Assembly (NCBI GenBank): GCA_015345905.1
Contig: JADDTR010000032.1
Coordinates: forward strand, 162,836-226,835
Direction: 5' to 3'
Source of the DNA: Aotearoamyces nothofagi
Lineage: Eukaryota; Ascomycota; Leotiomycetes; Leotiales; Tympanidaceae
DNA: 64,000 nucleotides
This document shows, in pieces, positions 34,501-46,638 of the stretch. How positions within the stretch are numbered: the stretch's first letter is position 1; every line of letters starts with the position of its first letter. Under the pieces are notes generated by a model. It did not search any database and was not told where the DNA came from. It saw nothing but the letters and a program-made list of their open reading frames with translations. Made by a program: the position numbers and the translations under genes.

Positions 34501-37500
34501 GCCTGTATCAGCGTGTGTAAGCCATCTTCGCTGAAAATATCGAGACTAGCACTGAATGCACTGCTGTCTCCCCTGTGAATGCTCGCACATGTTGGCAACA
34601 GGATTCCAGAAGTGGACAGCGCAGCACAGAGCTTCGGATTCACGCGGATTCGACCGATCAACGTAGGAACCGAGAGCGTGCGTGAACTCTCGTCTTCCGG
34701 GTGTGAGCTAGCCACCAGCGACGCTTGAATCGCTACATCGAGCCAGGAAGGATGCACGAGAAGCTCCGTTGCATCTTCCGGATCAATGTAAGTAGAAACT
34801 AGAGCCGATGCCTGATCTAACTTCCGTCGAATAGATGACATGCCTCTGAATGGGCCCGTATAGCCATATCCAATCTCTGAAATGGAGGAGTAGAACTGGT
34901 CTGTGTCAATGTCATTCAATATTGATCTTTCGAGTGGAATCGATGTTAACAAAGTTGAGGACGGAGTGCCGTACACGATCATGACTGTGCCGCTTGCTAC
35001 AAGGTCCAAGCTCGATGGGCCATTGCTGGCACACGAGTGACAGGAGAAGTCGGCAGTCTGACTTTGATTTTGATCCGCGATTGGCGTGATAGCCGAGAGT
35101 GTTACAAGGGTCTCGGCCGCAAAGTTAGGGTCGTCATCGAAAGATATAGCCTTGCTGATGACTAGGTCACGGATCTCATAGACTTGGACGTCCCGGTCAC
35201 CAGCTACCTTCCTGGCAGCTTCCAATGCCATAGCGATATAACCTGCACCGGGGAAGATCATCTGACCTTGCAATCTGTGTCCGTCCAGCCATGGAATCTC
35301 AGATGCTTTGAGTAGGTTCTTCCAACGTCGATTGTTGTTGGTGGAGTCTGGTGTTGGAGTCCCAAGAAGGGTGTGGAAAGGCTCGTTTCTAAGCCGTATT
35401 GCCTTAGACTGGCGGGACTCGTGCCAATGCTTGCGGTCGTGATTCCACGGATATGATGGAAGTCCATCCACAAATTTAGGAGGTGGCCCGTTTGCCATCA
35501 CGTTCTCGTAAGCTTGAAAATTGACAGAATCGGTGCCGAGCTGGGCCCAGACGAAGCCTATAGCATCTGCAAAAGATTCGGTATCGTCCACTCCTCGACT
35601 CAAGACGCCGCTGTAGGCAAGTGGCCCCCGGACGTCCAGTATGTTCTGATTTGCTGGCCCCTTGAGTGCAGGATGTGGGCCGACTTCTAGGGCAAAGTTC
35701 AGCTTATCGTTTGCAGCAGCAGTTTTCATTGCGTCAGAAAATAGGACTGGCTTCACCATATTATCTCTCCAATCTATAACTTATTAGCATCCGATCCATT
35801 GAAATGATTGAGACCTGGGATGAGCAGCAAGAGCTATGAAGAGAGCCGTGCCGTCATCCGTCTCCACCTTGGCGGTTCCTGATTCTCTTGGCTCTCCCCG
35901 GCTCTTTTGATAAATAGGAGAACAGCAGGAAGGGGGTACATACAGATATCTTTCAATGTTTCTACGGGCCCCATAGGCTTGTCGCCTGGGACGACACTCG
36001 AATACCAAGAGCACGATCGATTCCCTTCTCGCACTTGAATTCCACATGCACGAAGAGATTCAATGTAAGCATCGCCAGAAGGAATCATGTGATGAGAGTG
36101 ATACGCCGTGTCAACCTGGAGCATCCTAGCAAATTTCCGCTCTTCGTCGAAGACTTTCTTTGCGTGGACAATGGCATCAGCATTTCCAGAGAGTGTGACA
36201 CTTGCAGCGGAATTATGCGCCGCAACAGAAATACGATTTCTGAACGCAGGAAGCTCGACCAATTCTTGAGCATCTTCTAAGGATGTCCCTACCGCGAGCA
36301 TTGCGCCTTTCTGCCCAGAGCCTTGCAGGTCTTCTGCGCGGTGCGCATGCAGTCCTCGATAATAAGCGATCCGGATTGCATCGTGAGCTGAGATAAATCC
36401 AGCCGCATATGCAGCGGAAATTTCGCCTGAAGAATGACCTACGACTGATTCGAATGTAACACCGGACACTTCCAAGAGGTCGACAAGGACTATTTGAACA
36501 GCCGTACAAAGCGGCTGTGACAGTTGGGCTTTGGCGAGCTGTGACGTGTCTTTGCCAGCTAGGATCTCGTCCTGCAGCCGCCAGACCGGGCGATCAGGAG
36601 GGGGCAGACTAGCTAGCGAGCTGTCAAGGAATTCGAGCCTCTCGCGAACAAAAGCCGACGAACGAATCAAGCACGCGCCCATAGTTGCCCATTGTGCACC
36701 TTGGCCAGTGAAAATTCCAAGGATGCGTGGTGATTTGGGCGTCGAACGAAAATTGTGAATGTTGATGTCGTTCCCTTTCATCGTCTCGACTACCTCGTCC
36801 AGCTTCAAGACGAGTCTATCCAGAGTCCTTGCAGAAAAGCTCATCTTAATGTTGAGTGCTGACTTACAAGATTGAAGTGTCCAGGCTAGATCGTAAAGGT
36901 TGATGTCCGGATGAGCCTTCAAGTGCTTCGAGTATGCCTCTAGCAAGGCGAAGAGACTGTTTTCCGAGGCAGCCGAGAAAGTGAATGGACTGAAAGGCAT
37001 GGTCCTCAATTCTATAGGCTTGGTAGGTGCAGCTGCTGGAGACTGGTAGCTTTCCAGAATAGCATGTGCGTTGGCGCCACCGAAACCTGAATGAAGATCA
37101 CGATTTAGTACATGAACATGCTTGTATTGATAAGAAACGAGTATGACGAACCGAAGCTGTTGACGCTCACGCGTCGAGGTACTCCCGCGGGCAGTGCGGG
37201 CCATGCCGTGGCACTGGTGGGCACAAGTAGACCATGATAGAAGGGTTCGACGGATGGATTTAAATTATTGAAAAGCAAGTTGGGAGGGATGAGGCTGTTC
37301 TGAAGGGCAAGCGATCCTTTGATGAGCCCTGCGAGGCCAGCTGCGCCTTCGGTATGACCTATCAACACGGGGGAGTCAGCTGTGGGTTCTAGGAGTGTAT
37401 AGGAGCGCATATGATGTGTGTCAGAATAGACATGTGGTAATCTTACCAATGACTGTTTTGATTGATCCAACATAGAGACGTTGAAGATTCTCAGACTGAG

Positions 37501-38714
37501 AAGGAGCATCGCCGTCAGGAGCTGCACCCCAGCCGAAGCATTGCTGTATGGCCTCAGCTTCGCGAGGATCTCCGGCTTTTGTGCCCGTTCCGTGTGCTTC
37601 AAAGAATTGAGGGCGGTCTCTGGGGTTGCGAGGATCCAGCCCAGCCCTGGCATAAGTCTGTCGGATTAGTGCTGCTTGCGCTTCGGAGCTCGGAACCGTC
37701 AGACCTGCCGAGCGCCCGTCTTGGTTAGTACCAGTCTCACGGATTATACTTTCAATACGGTCACCATCAGCAATAGCATCGCTTAGTCGTTTCAGGACGA
37801 CGACAGCCACCTAGAGTAGGTGTCAGTGTTCATAGGCGATCCGATTTTGGTATGAGTACTCACCCCTTCTCCGCGAGCATAGCCATCTGCCTCAGAGTCC
37901 CACACTGTAGTGTTTAGAGTCAGCTATCCATCAGGGCTGCGTGAGAAAAAAATGACAGAACAGGGCTGCTTACTGCGAGAGCGACCATTGGGAGATAGCA
38001 TATTCAGCCTGTTCTCAGTCATGAATGGATCTGCCATGTGTTAGCTAAGCCCACTCGAGTTCGGAGGAAATCCGTACCTGGTCCTAGAATCACAGTTGTT
38101 CCGCAAGCAACAGCAACACGAGACTCTCCCGACCGCAAAGCCTGAACGCCCTGGTGAACAGCAATCAAGCTCGAGGAACAAGCTGTGTCGATGGTAAGAC
38201 TTGGGCCATGCCAGTCAAAGAAATAGGAGACCCGGTTTGAAAGAATGGCCCTCGAGATACCAGTAGCAGTGTATGTTGGGATGTCGTCCACGTCTCGCAT
38301 CAGAATGGCTTCATAATCAAGGCCCATAACACCGACATAGACAGCGGTGTCACTACCACGGAGAGATTCGATGGTGTGGCCGCCGGAATCGAGAGCCTCA
38401 TAGACTGTCTCCATTAACATACGTTGCTGTGGATCAATCGAATCTGCTTCCTTGCGACTGATATTGAAGAAGCCAGCGTCGAAATCGCGCACATCTTGCT
38501 CAAGCAGATAGGCATGGCGAATGCTGGTGGTGCCATGGTGAGCAGAATCCTGATGGTAGAATCCGCGAACGTCAAATCGATCCGCAGGTATCTCTTTGCA
38601 AATGTCACGGGGTCTCTCGAGCAGCTCCCATAAGGACGATGGCGAGGTTGAACCACCAGGAAACCGACAGCCACTGCCCACAATAGCGATGGGCTCTGGC
38701 CGCTGCGAGATCAT
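25503..38714 (-). CDS. Hybrid highly-reducing PKS-NRPS (KS-AT-DH-MT-psiER-KR-ACP-C-A-T-R)
   Basis: Core enzyme of a polyketide-amino-acid pathway. Fourteen introns (38031-38077, 37905-37973, 37811-37863, 37359-37446, 37087-37151, 35774-35943, 34147-34444, 33794-33845, 33527-33578, 31269-31329, 30836-31014, 30311-30382, 28474-28522, 27747-27820) leave 11883 nt, exactly 3960 codons plus stop. Visible in order: KS with DTACSSSL (Cys179), [11 protein letters not shown] (His318) and GHTEGAAG (His368); AT GHSSG (Ser654); [12 protein letters not shown] (His982) and Asp1162; MT EIGAGTGG (about 1430); a degenerate ER region (about 1800-2080) without a GGVG motif; KR GLTGQIG (2114) and Tyr2253; ACP GIDSL (Ser2426); a Ser/Thr linker; C domain HHIIMDG (2684); A domain [10 protein letters not shown] (3159); T domain GGNSL (Ser3573); reductase TGATGFLG (3650), Tyr3796, Lys3800. 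All catalytic motifs outside the ER look intact. Product unknown. Confidence 0.95.
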
Positions 38715-40462
38715 TCCTGCGTTTAGGTGCGTTCAGGTGGATTCAGACTGTGCAAGTACAATCCAGTCTTAGATCTTAGAGAAAGTTCCAGAGCTTAGTA
38801 CAGTCGACCGTCTTCTTGTGCGTCGTTATAAGCGCAGGAGATGGAGATTGGCTAGGAGCAGAAACTGTTGCGTTGTAACTGGCGCGTTCTCCCTCGCTCT
38901 CCCAGTGCCTCATTTTATATACTACCCCCATTTCATGACGAGTCTCGAATTTGGCCCATGTCCAATCTCAAACCCAGAAGGCCCCGAGTGGCCGTGGCGT
39001 CTGCCTCGACAGCATGACCCAAAAATGGTACGTCATTGCTGAAAGAGTATCAAGTCGATGGAGGTTACAATACTCCAAGTCCTCGCAGATGTCGCCGTAA
39101 ATCTTCGGCGAGAAAGTACCTAGGACACCGAATCCAATTGCGCCGCGTTTCGAGTGCATGGAAGTCCAGTCCAGTGCCGACGTTGGTGATGGAGATGGAG
39201 ATGAACGAGAGCCTGGCTGCAGTAGATAGCGATGCGGGCGGCAAGCTGACGTCGGATGTTCCTCCTAGTGCGGGCTGTAGGTGGGGAGAGAGGCTGTCGT
39301 GAAGAGGTGTGGCTTGACCACGAGTGGCGTTGGAAAAGTTCCCGCTCCCGAGTACGGGTCGGTCCACTCAAACACTGCATGCTCGGACACAGACACCCGG
39401 TATCGCTAGAATCACACCCCCTGAAGCCGATGCACAGAACACAGAAGAACAACACTTTGAAGCTCCTTCAATGGCGCGCTCGTGCGGCGATCAGGACCGG
39501 TCGACTATCTGGACAACACCAACAGTTACAAGCTCGACTATGCGGATGCGACGTCGCCGCAGCTTCTGCTGTGCAGCCTGAGAATGACATCAGGCATCCA
39601 GGCAGGAACATCATCACTTGGGCGAAGATCGCTCGCGCACACAGCCGCGCCCAGATAGAACATGTCCCAATCAGAGCAGAGAGCAGAGTCAAATGCCCCG
39701 TTGCCTCATACCACCGAGCGCATCCAGGCCTGCAGCATCCTGTCCCTATCCTTCTCGAGAACGGTGGCCGAGAACGGTGGCTCGGAGGAACCGTGCTCCG
39801 GCGCGAGGACCATGGCCCTGCGAGGAATGTGGAATGCCGCCTTCCACTCAGGGGCCCGATGCCGGGAATCTTCTCTGATATCACATATCGATATCTGCGC
39901 GTTGATCGCGCGCTAATGCGGCCTCCCGCCTTATCAATGTCCAGAAGAGGACAGATGACGACCCCTACTCCACGCCGTGGCTCTCTGTTTGACGCGCTCA
40001 GCTCAGCCGCATAGCCGTGCGGAAGCCAGGTACGTGTTAGACGCGGCTCGATGGGCGATCGGGGGAACATGTGAAAGGGTAATTAGAGGCGGATGAGGGC
40101 CGGGCCGAGCCCGGAGGGTCCGCGAGTCAGGTGTTTGTTTCATACCAGCTGGACTTGCACTTGTACAAGTTTCTTATCGCCTAGCGTTAGACGAGGCTTG
40201 CAGGGGGCGGGAGGAACCATGTCTTGTGCAACGTAGGGCTGTCCAGAAAGCGGCATAGGATCTTTGCTGTATCTAGCTTTTGGTTAATCTTTGCTATATC
40301 TAGCTTGTGGTTAAATCGTCGTGTGTAGCTTGTCTATACACATAGGGGTATTTCTACACAATTTAGGGGCCAAGAGGTCGTAAGCCCGCAAAACCCCGCT
40401 TGGCCCGCTTGGCAGTGCGTTTCCCTCCTCGATTGCAGTCTGCCATCACTCAAGCAGTAATT
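38715..40462. promoter_or_regulatory. Divergent promoter region of PKS-NRPS and AflR-like regulator
   Basis: 1.75 kb between the divergent PKS-NRPS and the first regulator. GC-rich overlapping open frames at 39256-40070 have no domain I recognise and contradict one another, so I do not call a gene. Two TCG-N5-CGA palindromes, the known AflR-type site, occur at 39480-39490 and 40048-40058. They are candidates for binding by the neighbouring Zn2Cys6 proteins; about half a site would be expected by chance in this length. Confidence 0.45.
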
Positions 40463-41765
40463 ATGAGTACTCGTGACCGCACAACACAAAGAGCAGCCTG
40501 CGATCGCTGTCATGGTCAAAAGCTTCGCTGCACCCGAGGCTGGCCCCCAAATGACAGTTGCCAGAGGTGTATCAAAGCCAGAGAGACGTGCCAGTCGAGC
40601 CCACCTCTCCGTCTGGGAAGACGTGCAACTCGGCCAAAGGTGGTTCAAGAGCCCGAGGATGATGTTCTCGCTTCCTCAAGTCAAAATGGGCTCACCTCGG
40701 TTGCCGGCAGCCTAGAGCATCAGCTGGAGAAGGAGGCCTCTGTGACTTTTTCACCGCTCGGAAGCTTTGGGGTGGAAGTCGGTTTACAGGTTCAAGAGGA
40801 CTCGCAAGGTACGTTGATTCCGAGTTGTGCATAATTCACAGATCAGAAAGCCATTGTTATCTTACATCCCCAAAAAATTCAATACTTATTATGTCAAAGC
40901 ATTCGACTGTGAACTCGATGAAGAATATGATCCACCAGCTTTCGCTACAGGAACTTCGGGCTTCCCAGTGATCTCCGAGCCTAATCAATATGGGAGCTAT
41001 ACAGGCTCATCAAGTTCGAATTCAGAGTCGTTGGCCTTCACCCTCGATGAGTACAACAACGACGCAGCCAATGTCTCCGATTGCAGCCGCAGTCGTCCCC
41101 GGGATCACCTATCCGTTGACACCTATCTGTTCAAATCGGCTACCGCTGCAGGGCTATCGATTCCGTCGAGTGCTCCAAGCGATTTACAACGCCGATTGAC
41201 CGAGCTGTTGGGAGTTCTATACACCAATTCCTATCACGGTCCATCGACCTTCACCAGAATTAGTTCCAGCAACTTGAACCTCCACCTTATAGAAGGCACC
41301 ATCAAAGCTGCGCACACGTTGCTGAATCTCATAGACTCCCTCTCAGGATCAGAAACATCGTCAGCATCATCGGTCTTGAGCCCTTTTTCAGAGGCTTCTA
41401 ATGCGGCAGGGAGTTCTGTCGATGCCGAGACGGGCTTTCTCATCGCGGCATGCTATTCACGCATCTTCCGCAACACCAATACACTGGCAATCGATCTCCA
41501 CACCGCAGTGTCCTCCAAAAACATGTTGGCGCTACGTTCGATGCCCAGCATCAATTTCGGCTTCGGCACTCCCATCTATACTGCGTCTCCCGTCATCCAG
41601 TCAACTCTCTGGATCCAATTGCTATGGCAATCGGTGCGGGAGCTTGAGAAGCGCCTCCTCACTCTTTCCCGCCCTACGGTTGATGAAGATGTTGCGAAGC
41701 TCGAGGCTAATGTCAATCATTTGCTGCAAACAACACTGCACATGTTGCACCATAAAATTATCTGA
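40463..41765 (+). CDS. AflR-like Zn2Cys6 transcription factor, probable pathway regulator
   Basis: Predicted nuclear DNA-binding activator. Model: exon 1 40463-40808, 91-nt intron with strong GTACGT donor and a phase-compatible AAAG acceptor, exon 2 40900-41765, giving 403 aa. The N-terminus has C-x2-C-x6-C-x9-C-x2-C-x6-C (Cys13, 16, 23, 33, 36, 43), with basic residues between the second and third Cys. The C-terminal two thirds (SNLNLHLIEGTIKAAHTLLNLI and later LETNVNHLL-like helices) resembles the regulatory domain of aflatoxin-regulator-type proteins rather than the large fungal-TF middle-homology domain. It is divergent from the PKS-NRPS and next to it, which is the usual place for a pathway-specific regulator. 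Confidence 0.85.
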
Positions 41766-42086
41766 TGCGGAGAAGTGGCTGTCCTGCCAGAGTGCTGAAA
41801 CTGAGACTTATTAGTTGTTTTCGTAGATACTCACAGGATGAAGATAAGAGCTGGGGTGGTACCGAAGCCTAGTTATATCCAGTGTGCCCTATATATCATG
41901 ATCAATGGGTTACCTTCACGTGTATCTGCCCTGCACAACCCAATCGTGTCGCATGTGAAATGATACAGAGATAAAACAAACGCATTACTGCGATATTACG
42001 AAATCTGTGATAGCATGAACCTTCGGTTTAATGAAATGTTTGTGACATCGGTATATTTGTCAATCCCTAGGAAAATATCCGCCTTT
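41766..42086. other. Convergent intergenic gap
   Basis: 321 bp between the 3' ends of the two regulators; nothing seen beyond presumed transcript ends. Confidence 0.5.
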
Positions 42087-44079
42087 CTATTGCCACAAGA
42101 TGCCGTTCAACATGTTTGGCAACATATGAAGGCGCACACGAGACATGTAGTCAATGGGAGGAGTTGGCATTTCTGACTCTTGGACCCGGCCCTGGCCGTT
42201 TTCCTGGTGTACAGGCGAGGCATACCACGCAGCTCTCAGAGCTTGGAATTTCTTGACACCCAGAGTTAAGGCTAGATCTTCTCCACTATTTGAGTCTTCT
42301 GCTACAGCTGCAGTCTTCAACTGTTCAAAGGTATTGAGTATCTTGTCCAGTGTTTGTAACGGATCCACTCCCTCTCGTGCTGCAGCTGAATTCCAATCGG
42401 CATCCGCGGATGCCGCAATTTGTTGCAAAAATACGACGACGCGGGATAGCTGCACGTATATGCTGCAGGGGGCATTGGCATAAGTGTGCAACGGCATTGC
42501 GAAAAATAGTCCAAGCCATGCCTTGATAGAACCGAAGCAGCGGTAGTACATCTCATATTGCTTCAGATCTAGTCCGTCCAGTGAGCTGGCTGGCTTGACC
42601 TGCATCCACTCGCGTATAACGAGTGTCGTGAAGTGGTAAAAAAATTTGCTCCCCAGCTCGGAGCTGCTCCTGTTCATGGAATTGATGGTTGCATCAAGCT
42701 GTGGCTGCAGGACGTCCACCCATGCCATCGATACTTCGGTGATGTTTATGTTCCACGAGGGATAGCGGAATTGATTGATGATGAGCTGCATCTTCACTTG
42801 CCTGACAAGGTCGTGGTCCTGCGGCACAGTAGTGTCGTGCGAGATGTGGGTGAGATACCCGTCCAGCTGTGGCGACCATCGGAACCCATCAGGTGACTTG
42901 AGTGTTTGCGAGAGCCTGTGCTGTTAATTAGAGATCTGGCTTGAGGGGTTTTACAGTCGAAAGAAATTGAATGCGTACTGAGAAGTAATGATGTATGCCC
43001 CCAGAACAGCTCGCTTTTCTTCGAGCGTGCGTTGTTTTCCGAAGGGCTGCTGTGCCTTATTTGCAGCATTGGTACCAAGAGGTGGATTAGCAGGATGCTC
43101 AGCAGAGGGTATCTGAAGACCTAGGTCCCAAATCAACGAGACAGCAAGCTGCGATGCCAGCGAGGCAAATTGCTTATCCATTGGAAATAGATGAACCCTG
43201 ACCCAGATTCAGTAGTTTACGCCAGAAATCTAGCAGGCTTGTGACTGACCAATTTACAAAGGTCAGCACCCCTAAAAGCATGTCCAGACTTCTTTCACCA
43301 CCAGCAACGATCTTTTCGATAATAATGCATCTCGTTTGTAGACTCAAATACTTCCGGGTCTCGGCGGATCTGGCCGCAGCGCTCATGATATTCAGCCACA
43401 AGAATGGGAGATTTTTTCGAAGCTGTATAGATGTCATATCCGGAGATATATACACATATGGCGTGAAGACCTGAAAGAGTCAGCGTGGGGTTTCTATGTA
43501 CATTGATGATCGAGCTTCGTACTATCATTTCTTCGCGAAACCTTCTAAGTGACTCGTTGGCCTCCACGATTGATAATCCTTCGGAATAGTCCTTGTCAGC
43601 ACAGTGGTCCAAAGCTTGACATGTAGAGGGCGAGTCCGCTTCCTTATCAAAAACACTTTCACCCAATTCGACGTCGTTATCTGCATCGGGGGATTCACTG
43701 GATGTGGTGGACCCCCGCTGGGTTCGAAGAAAAGCCACAAGGCCGTCTACTTTCTCTTCGAGTCTCGCTGATCGTGTGGTTGCACCACGCTTGGGTCCTC
43801 GCTGTTTAGCTGGGGCTGAAGGCACACAATGTTTAGCAAGTCGGTTGCATCTATCTCATGTGAGCTCTATACGATATCGAGGGAGGCAAGAAGAAGACTT
43901 GATATGATGGGGAAAGTCACGAACCTCTCGCAGCTGATACCAGCTGGTAGTATGACACACTTGCACTTGACACGGGCACAGTTGGTACACGCTTTACTGG
44001 AGTTGCGGGGAAGCGCGGGGGGATCGCTCTCGTGCAGTCGGTCGGCATACATATCGGCTGGGCGTCTACCGGCCGGCAC
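42087..44079 (-). CDS. Second Zn2Cys6 transcription factor with fungal middle-homology domain
   Basis: Predicted nuclear regulator. Exons 43925-44079, 43523-43850, 43250-43470, 42955-43197 and 42087-42915 give 591 aa in frame. The zinc cluster is Cys31, 34, 41, 50, 53, 60 and is split by the first intron between the fourth and fifth Cys. After it come RGPKRGATTRSARLEEKVDGLVAFL (basic linker and coiled-coil-like dimerisation helix), then helical segments such as PFLWLNIMSAAARS and LASQLAVSLIWDLGL that fit the fungal-specific TF domain. All donors and acceptors are GT-AG; the last intron is only 39 nt. It is divergent from the MFS exporter over 0.4 kb, so it may control it, and it is the cluster's second regulator. 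Confidence 0.87.
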
Positions 44080-44481
44080 ATTTACACACTGCGACTGCGT
44101 GATTCTGGCGGCTCGACTTTCGTGAGACTATCAGTCCTGTCTGTGTTTGCAGGGAACAGAAGGCGCGAAGTTGAGCTCTATGCCGACGTGTATCCTTATC
44201 TCTAACAATTAATTACTCCGGCGGCCGGCGGGCTTATTATATTTCCCGGCTCCGTCGGACAACTGAGACCTATGTTTCCAGGTGAATGAAATCAGGAGTA
44301 TGTGACGGAATGAAGACTGCCCGAATTCAAGACGGAAGGAGGAAGGCGGCCAGGAGCCCAATTAGGATGGCATATCAACAACCATCTATTCCAATCCTCA
44401 TTCTTTCCTTACACACTCTTTTGCGACAAGTTGCAGTCGCCCTCTTTGCCGCCGCCGCCATCCATTCTCAAGTAGAAAGCC
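44080..44481. promoter_or_regulatory. Shared divergent promoter of second regulator and MFS exporter
   Basis: 402 bp between two divergent starts. It includes a pyrimidine-rich run (about 44390-44460) just before the MFS start. CGG-type half sites such as CGGCGGCCGGCGG at about 44219 are present and could bind Zn2Cys6 proteins, but no defined operator is claimed. Confidence 0.4.
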
Positions 44482-46638
44482 ATGGAGGATCTGCAAACGC
44501 CTTCGGACCTGGACGTCAGAGAGTCCCCAGCTAAATCGGACAACACAGAGCCTCTCACTGGCCTCAAGTTCACTTTCCTGATGGTTAGCCTGACGGTTGC
44601 ATCTCTCCTAGTATTCCTCGACACGTCTGTGGTCTCGACAGTGAGTACAGTCATCTTTATATTGAAATATAATCGCGTCTAACCAGATTGTCCTTTCACA
44701 GGCAGTCCCGAAAATTACAGATGAGTTCCAGTCTCTACGTGATGTCGGCTGGTATGGAAGTGCATACCAGCTCGGAAGGTACCAACCTGCCTGCTCGATT
44801 TGAAGAAGTTTAAATGCTAAAATGGACACGATAGCGCCGTGTTTGGACCATTGTCAGGGCGAATCCTTTATCATTTCAGTTTGAAAGTAAGTACATACTG
44901 GATTGTAACCTCAGTCTCGCGCTGATACTAAGCTCTACAGTGGTGCTACATCGTATTCTTCACCATCTTCGAAGTGGGATCTGCGCTCTGTGGTGCGGCA
45001 AGCTCCTCGAAAAGTATGTAATTCAGAGCACCCCATTTCACATAACCAATTTCTGCGTACTATCCCGTCGACTCCAAAGGTTCTCGAGATGTTTTTAGGT
45101 TGATGTTCTCTAATTCACTAATAGTGTTGATCGTTGGCCGGGCGGTTGCTGGGGTGGGCGCAGCAGGAATATCGAGCGGAGCATATACCGTTTTATCAGC
45201 TTCAGTGCCCTTAGAGAAGCGACCTGGTAAGTTATCTCCATGACTAAGAAGCTCATAACTAACACAAATGAAAAAGCCATGCTGGGATTGCTCATGGGAA
45301 TTGCCCAGCTTGGCACGATCTGTGGCCCTCTGGTTGGAGGCGCTTTCACGACAGGCTACACTTGGCGATGGTGTGAGTGATACAGATCAAGTCACTGAAG
45401 CGTGTTCCTGACGATAGCTCTAGGTTTCTACATCAACCTTCCTCTGGGCTTCCTAGTTGGAGTACCTCTGTTATTGATGCGAATCCCAGATCAAGTACCG
45501 AAGAAGAGAGCAGTGTCTGTCTTGCGCAGACTCCACCATAACCTCGACTTGGTTGGTTTCGCTCTCCTCGCTCCAGCAATCATCATGCTTCTTCTTGCTT
45601 TACAGTACGGCGGTAACCAGTTCGCATGGGGCTCCGCACAGGTCATCGGTCTATTCTGTGGTGCTGGAGCTACCTTTGTTGTCTGGATCTTCTGGGACTA
45701 TCGCAAGGGCGACGACGCTTTGCTTCCTTTTTCCATCATCCGGCGAACCCCAGTCTGGATGAGCGGCGCCAACTATGCGTTCATGATGTCAACTGTATTT
45801 GGTTCTACCTACTTTATCCCAATCTATTTCCAAGCTGTAAAAGGAGCTAGCCCGATAATGAGTGGGGTGTACCTCTTAGCAATAGTCTTGCCTCAACTTT
45901 CTGCGGCGGTCATTGGTGGCAGTTTGGGTACGAATCTCGAGAACCCCATTCTTCAATTACAAATCGTGCTAATTTAATATGCAGTGATCAAGGTCGGCTA
46001 TATACCACCTTTCGCTCTTTTGGGAGGAGCTCTCGGGTGCATTGGCAGTGGACTGTTCTCCTTATTGCAGCCAGACACATCTACGGGTAAATGGGTCGGC
46101 TTTTCAATAATCACTGGCGTTGGTCGAGGGATCGCTCTTCAGATGGTAAGCTTTCTGTCGCCTGTCTCGCTGTCATAGGTCCTGGGCTAACAAGCTACAG
46201 CCCCTCATGGCCATTCAGGCAGCTGTCTCACAAGATGAAATGTCCCAAGCGATGGCGTTTGCGGTATGGTGTCAGTACATTGGTCCAACCATCTTCCTCA
46301 CTCTCTACAACACCATATTCGACACGAGTCTCAAATCAGAGCTCATAAAGTTCGCCCCAGACGCCAACGCTGAAATTATCATTGCTGCTGGTGCTACCCG
46401 ATTTCGCAGTTTTGTGAGTCCTCAAGATCTGCCAGGCGTTTTGAAGGCATTTTCAACGAGTCTGGATTACACATTCTATCTCCAGGCTGGGGCCGGTGTG
46501 TTAGCATGGTGCACTGCTTGGGGAATGGGTTGGAAGTTGATTGAAAAGAAGAAGGATGAAGAGCTTTCTGGCGAGGATTGTACTAAAGAAAAAGTACAGA
46601 CGCGTTCTGTGGGGGGGGGAGAGAAAGCTCCACAATAG
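44482..46638 (+). CDS. MFS drug/toxin exporter (14-helix, DHA2-like)
   Basis: Predicted plasma-membrane drug:proton antiporter of the type often found in fungal secondary-metabolite clusters, where it exports the product. Nine exons (44482-44640, 44702-44778, 44835-44886, 44941-45013, 45125-45226, 45277-45372, 45424-45927, 45985-46145, 46201-46638) give 553 aa. Seen: [58 protein letters not shown], the WRWCFYINLP phrase typical of the family, and further helices to about residue 500. The cytoplasmic tail is Lys/Glu-rich. The frame runs on without other stops for 36 codons past the TAG at 46636-46638. Substrate inferred from context only. Confidence 0.9.

Noticed and set aside
25503-38714. Several separate open frames on the minus strand that could be called as ten or more genes
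   Set aside because: All splice junctions are GT-AG, keep the domain order of one PKS-NRPS, and the summed exons are an exact multiple of three.
39256-40070. Long overlapping frames of 252 and 200 codons on opposite strands in the PKS-NRPS promoter
   Set aside because: GC-rich sequence gives long frames by chance; no domain, no splice support, and they overlap each other.
40777-40890. Frame break in the AflR-like regulator
   Set aside because: The nearest acceptor gives a shift, but the acceptor at 40899 with the strong GTACGT donor restores the frame and gives 403 aa.
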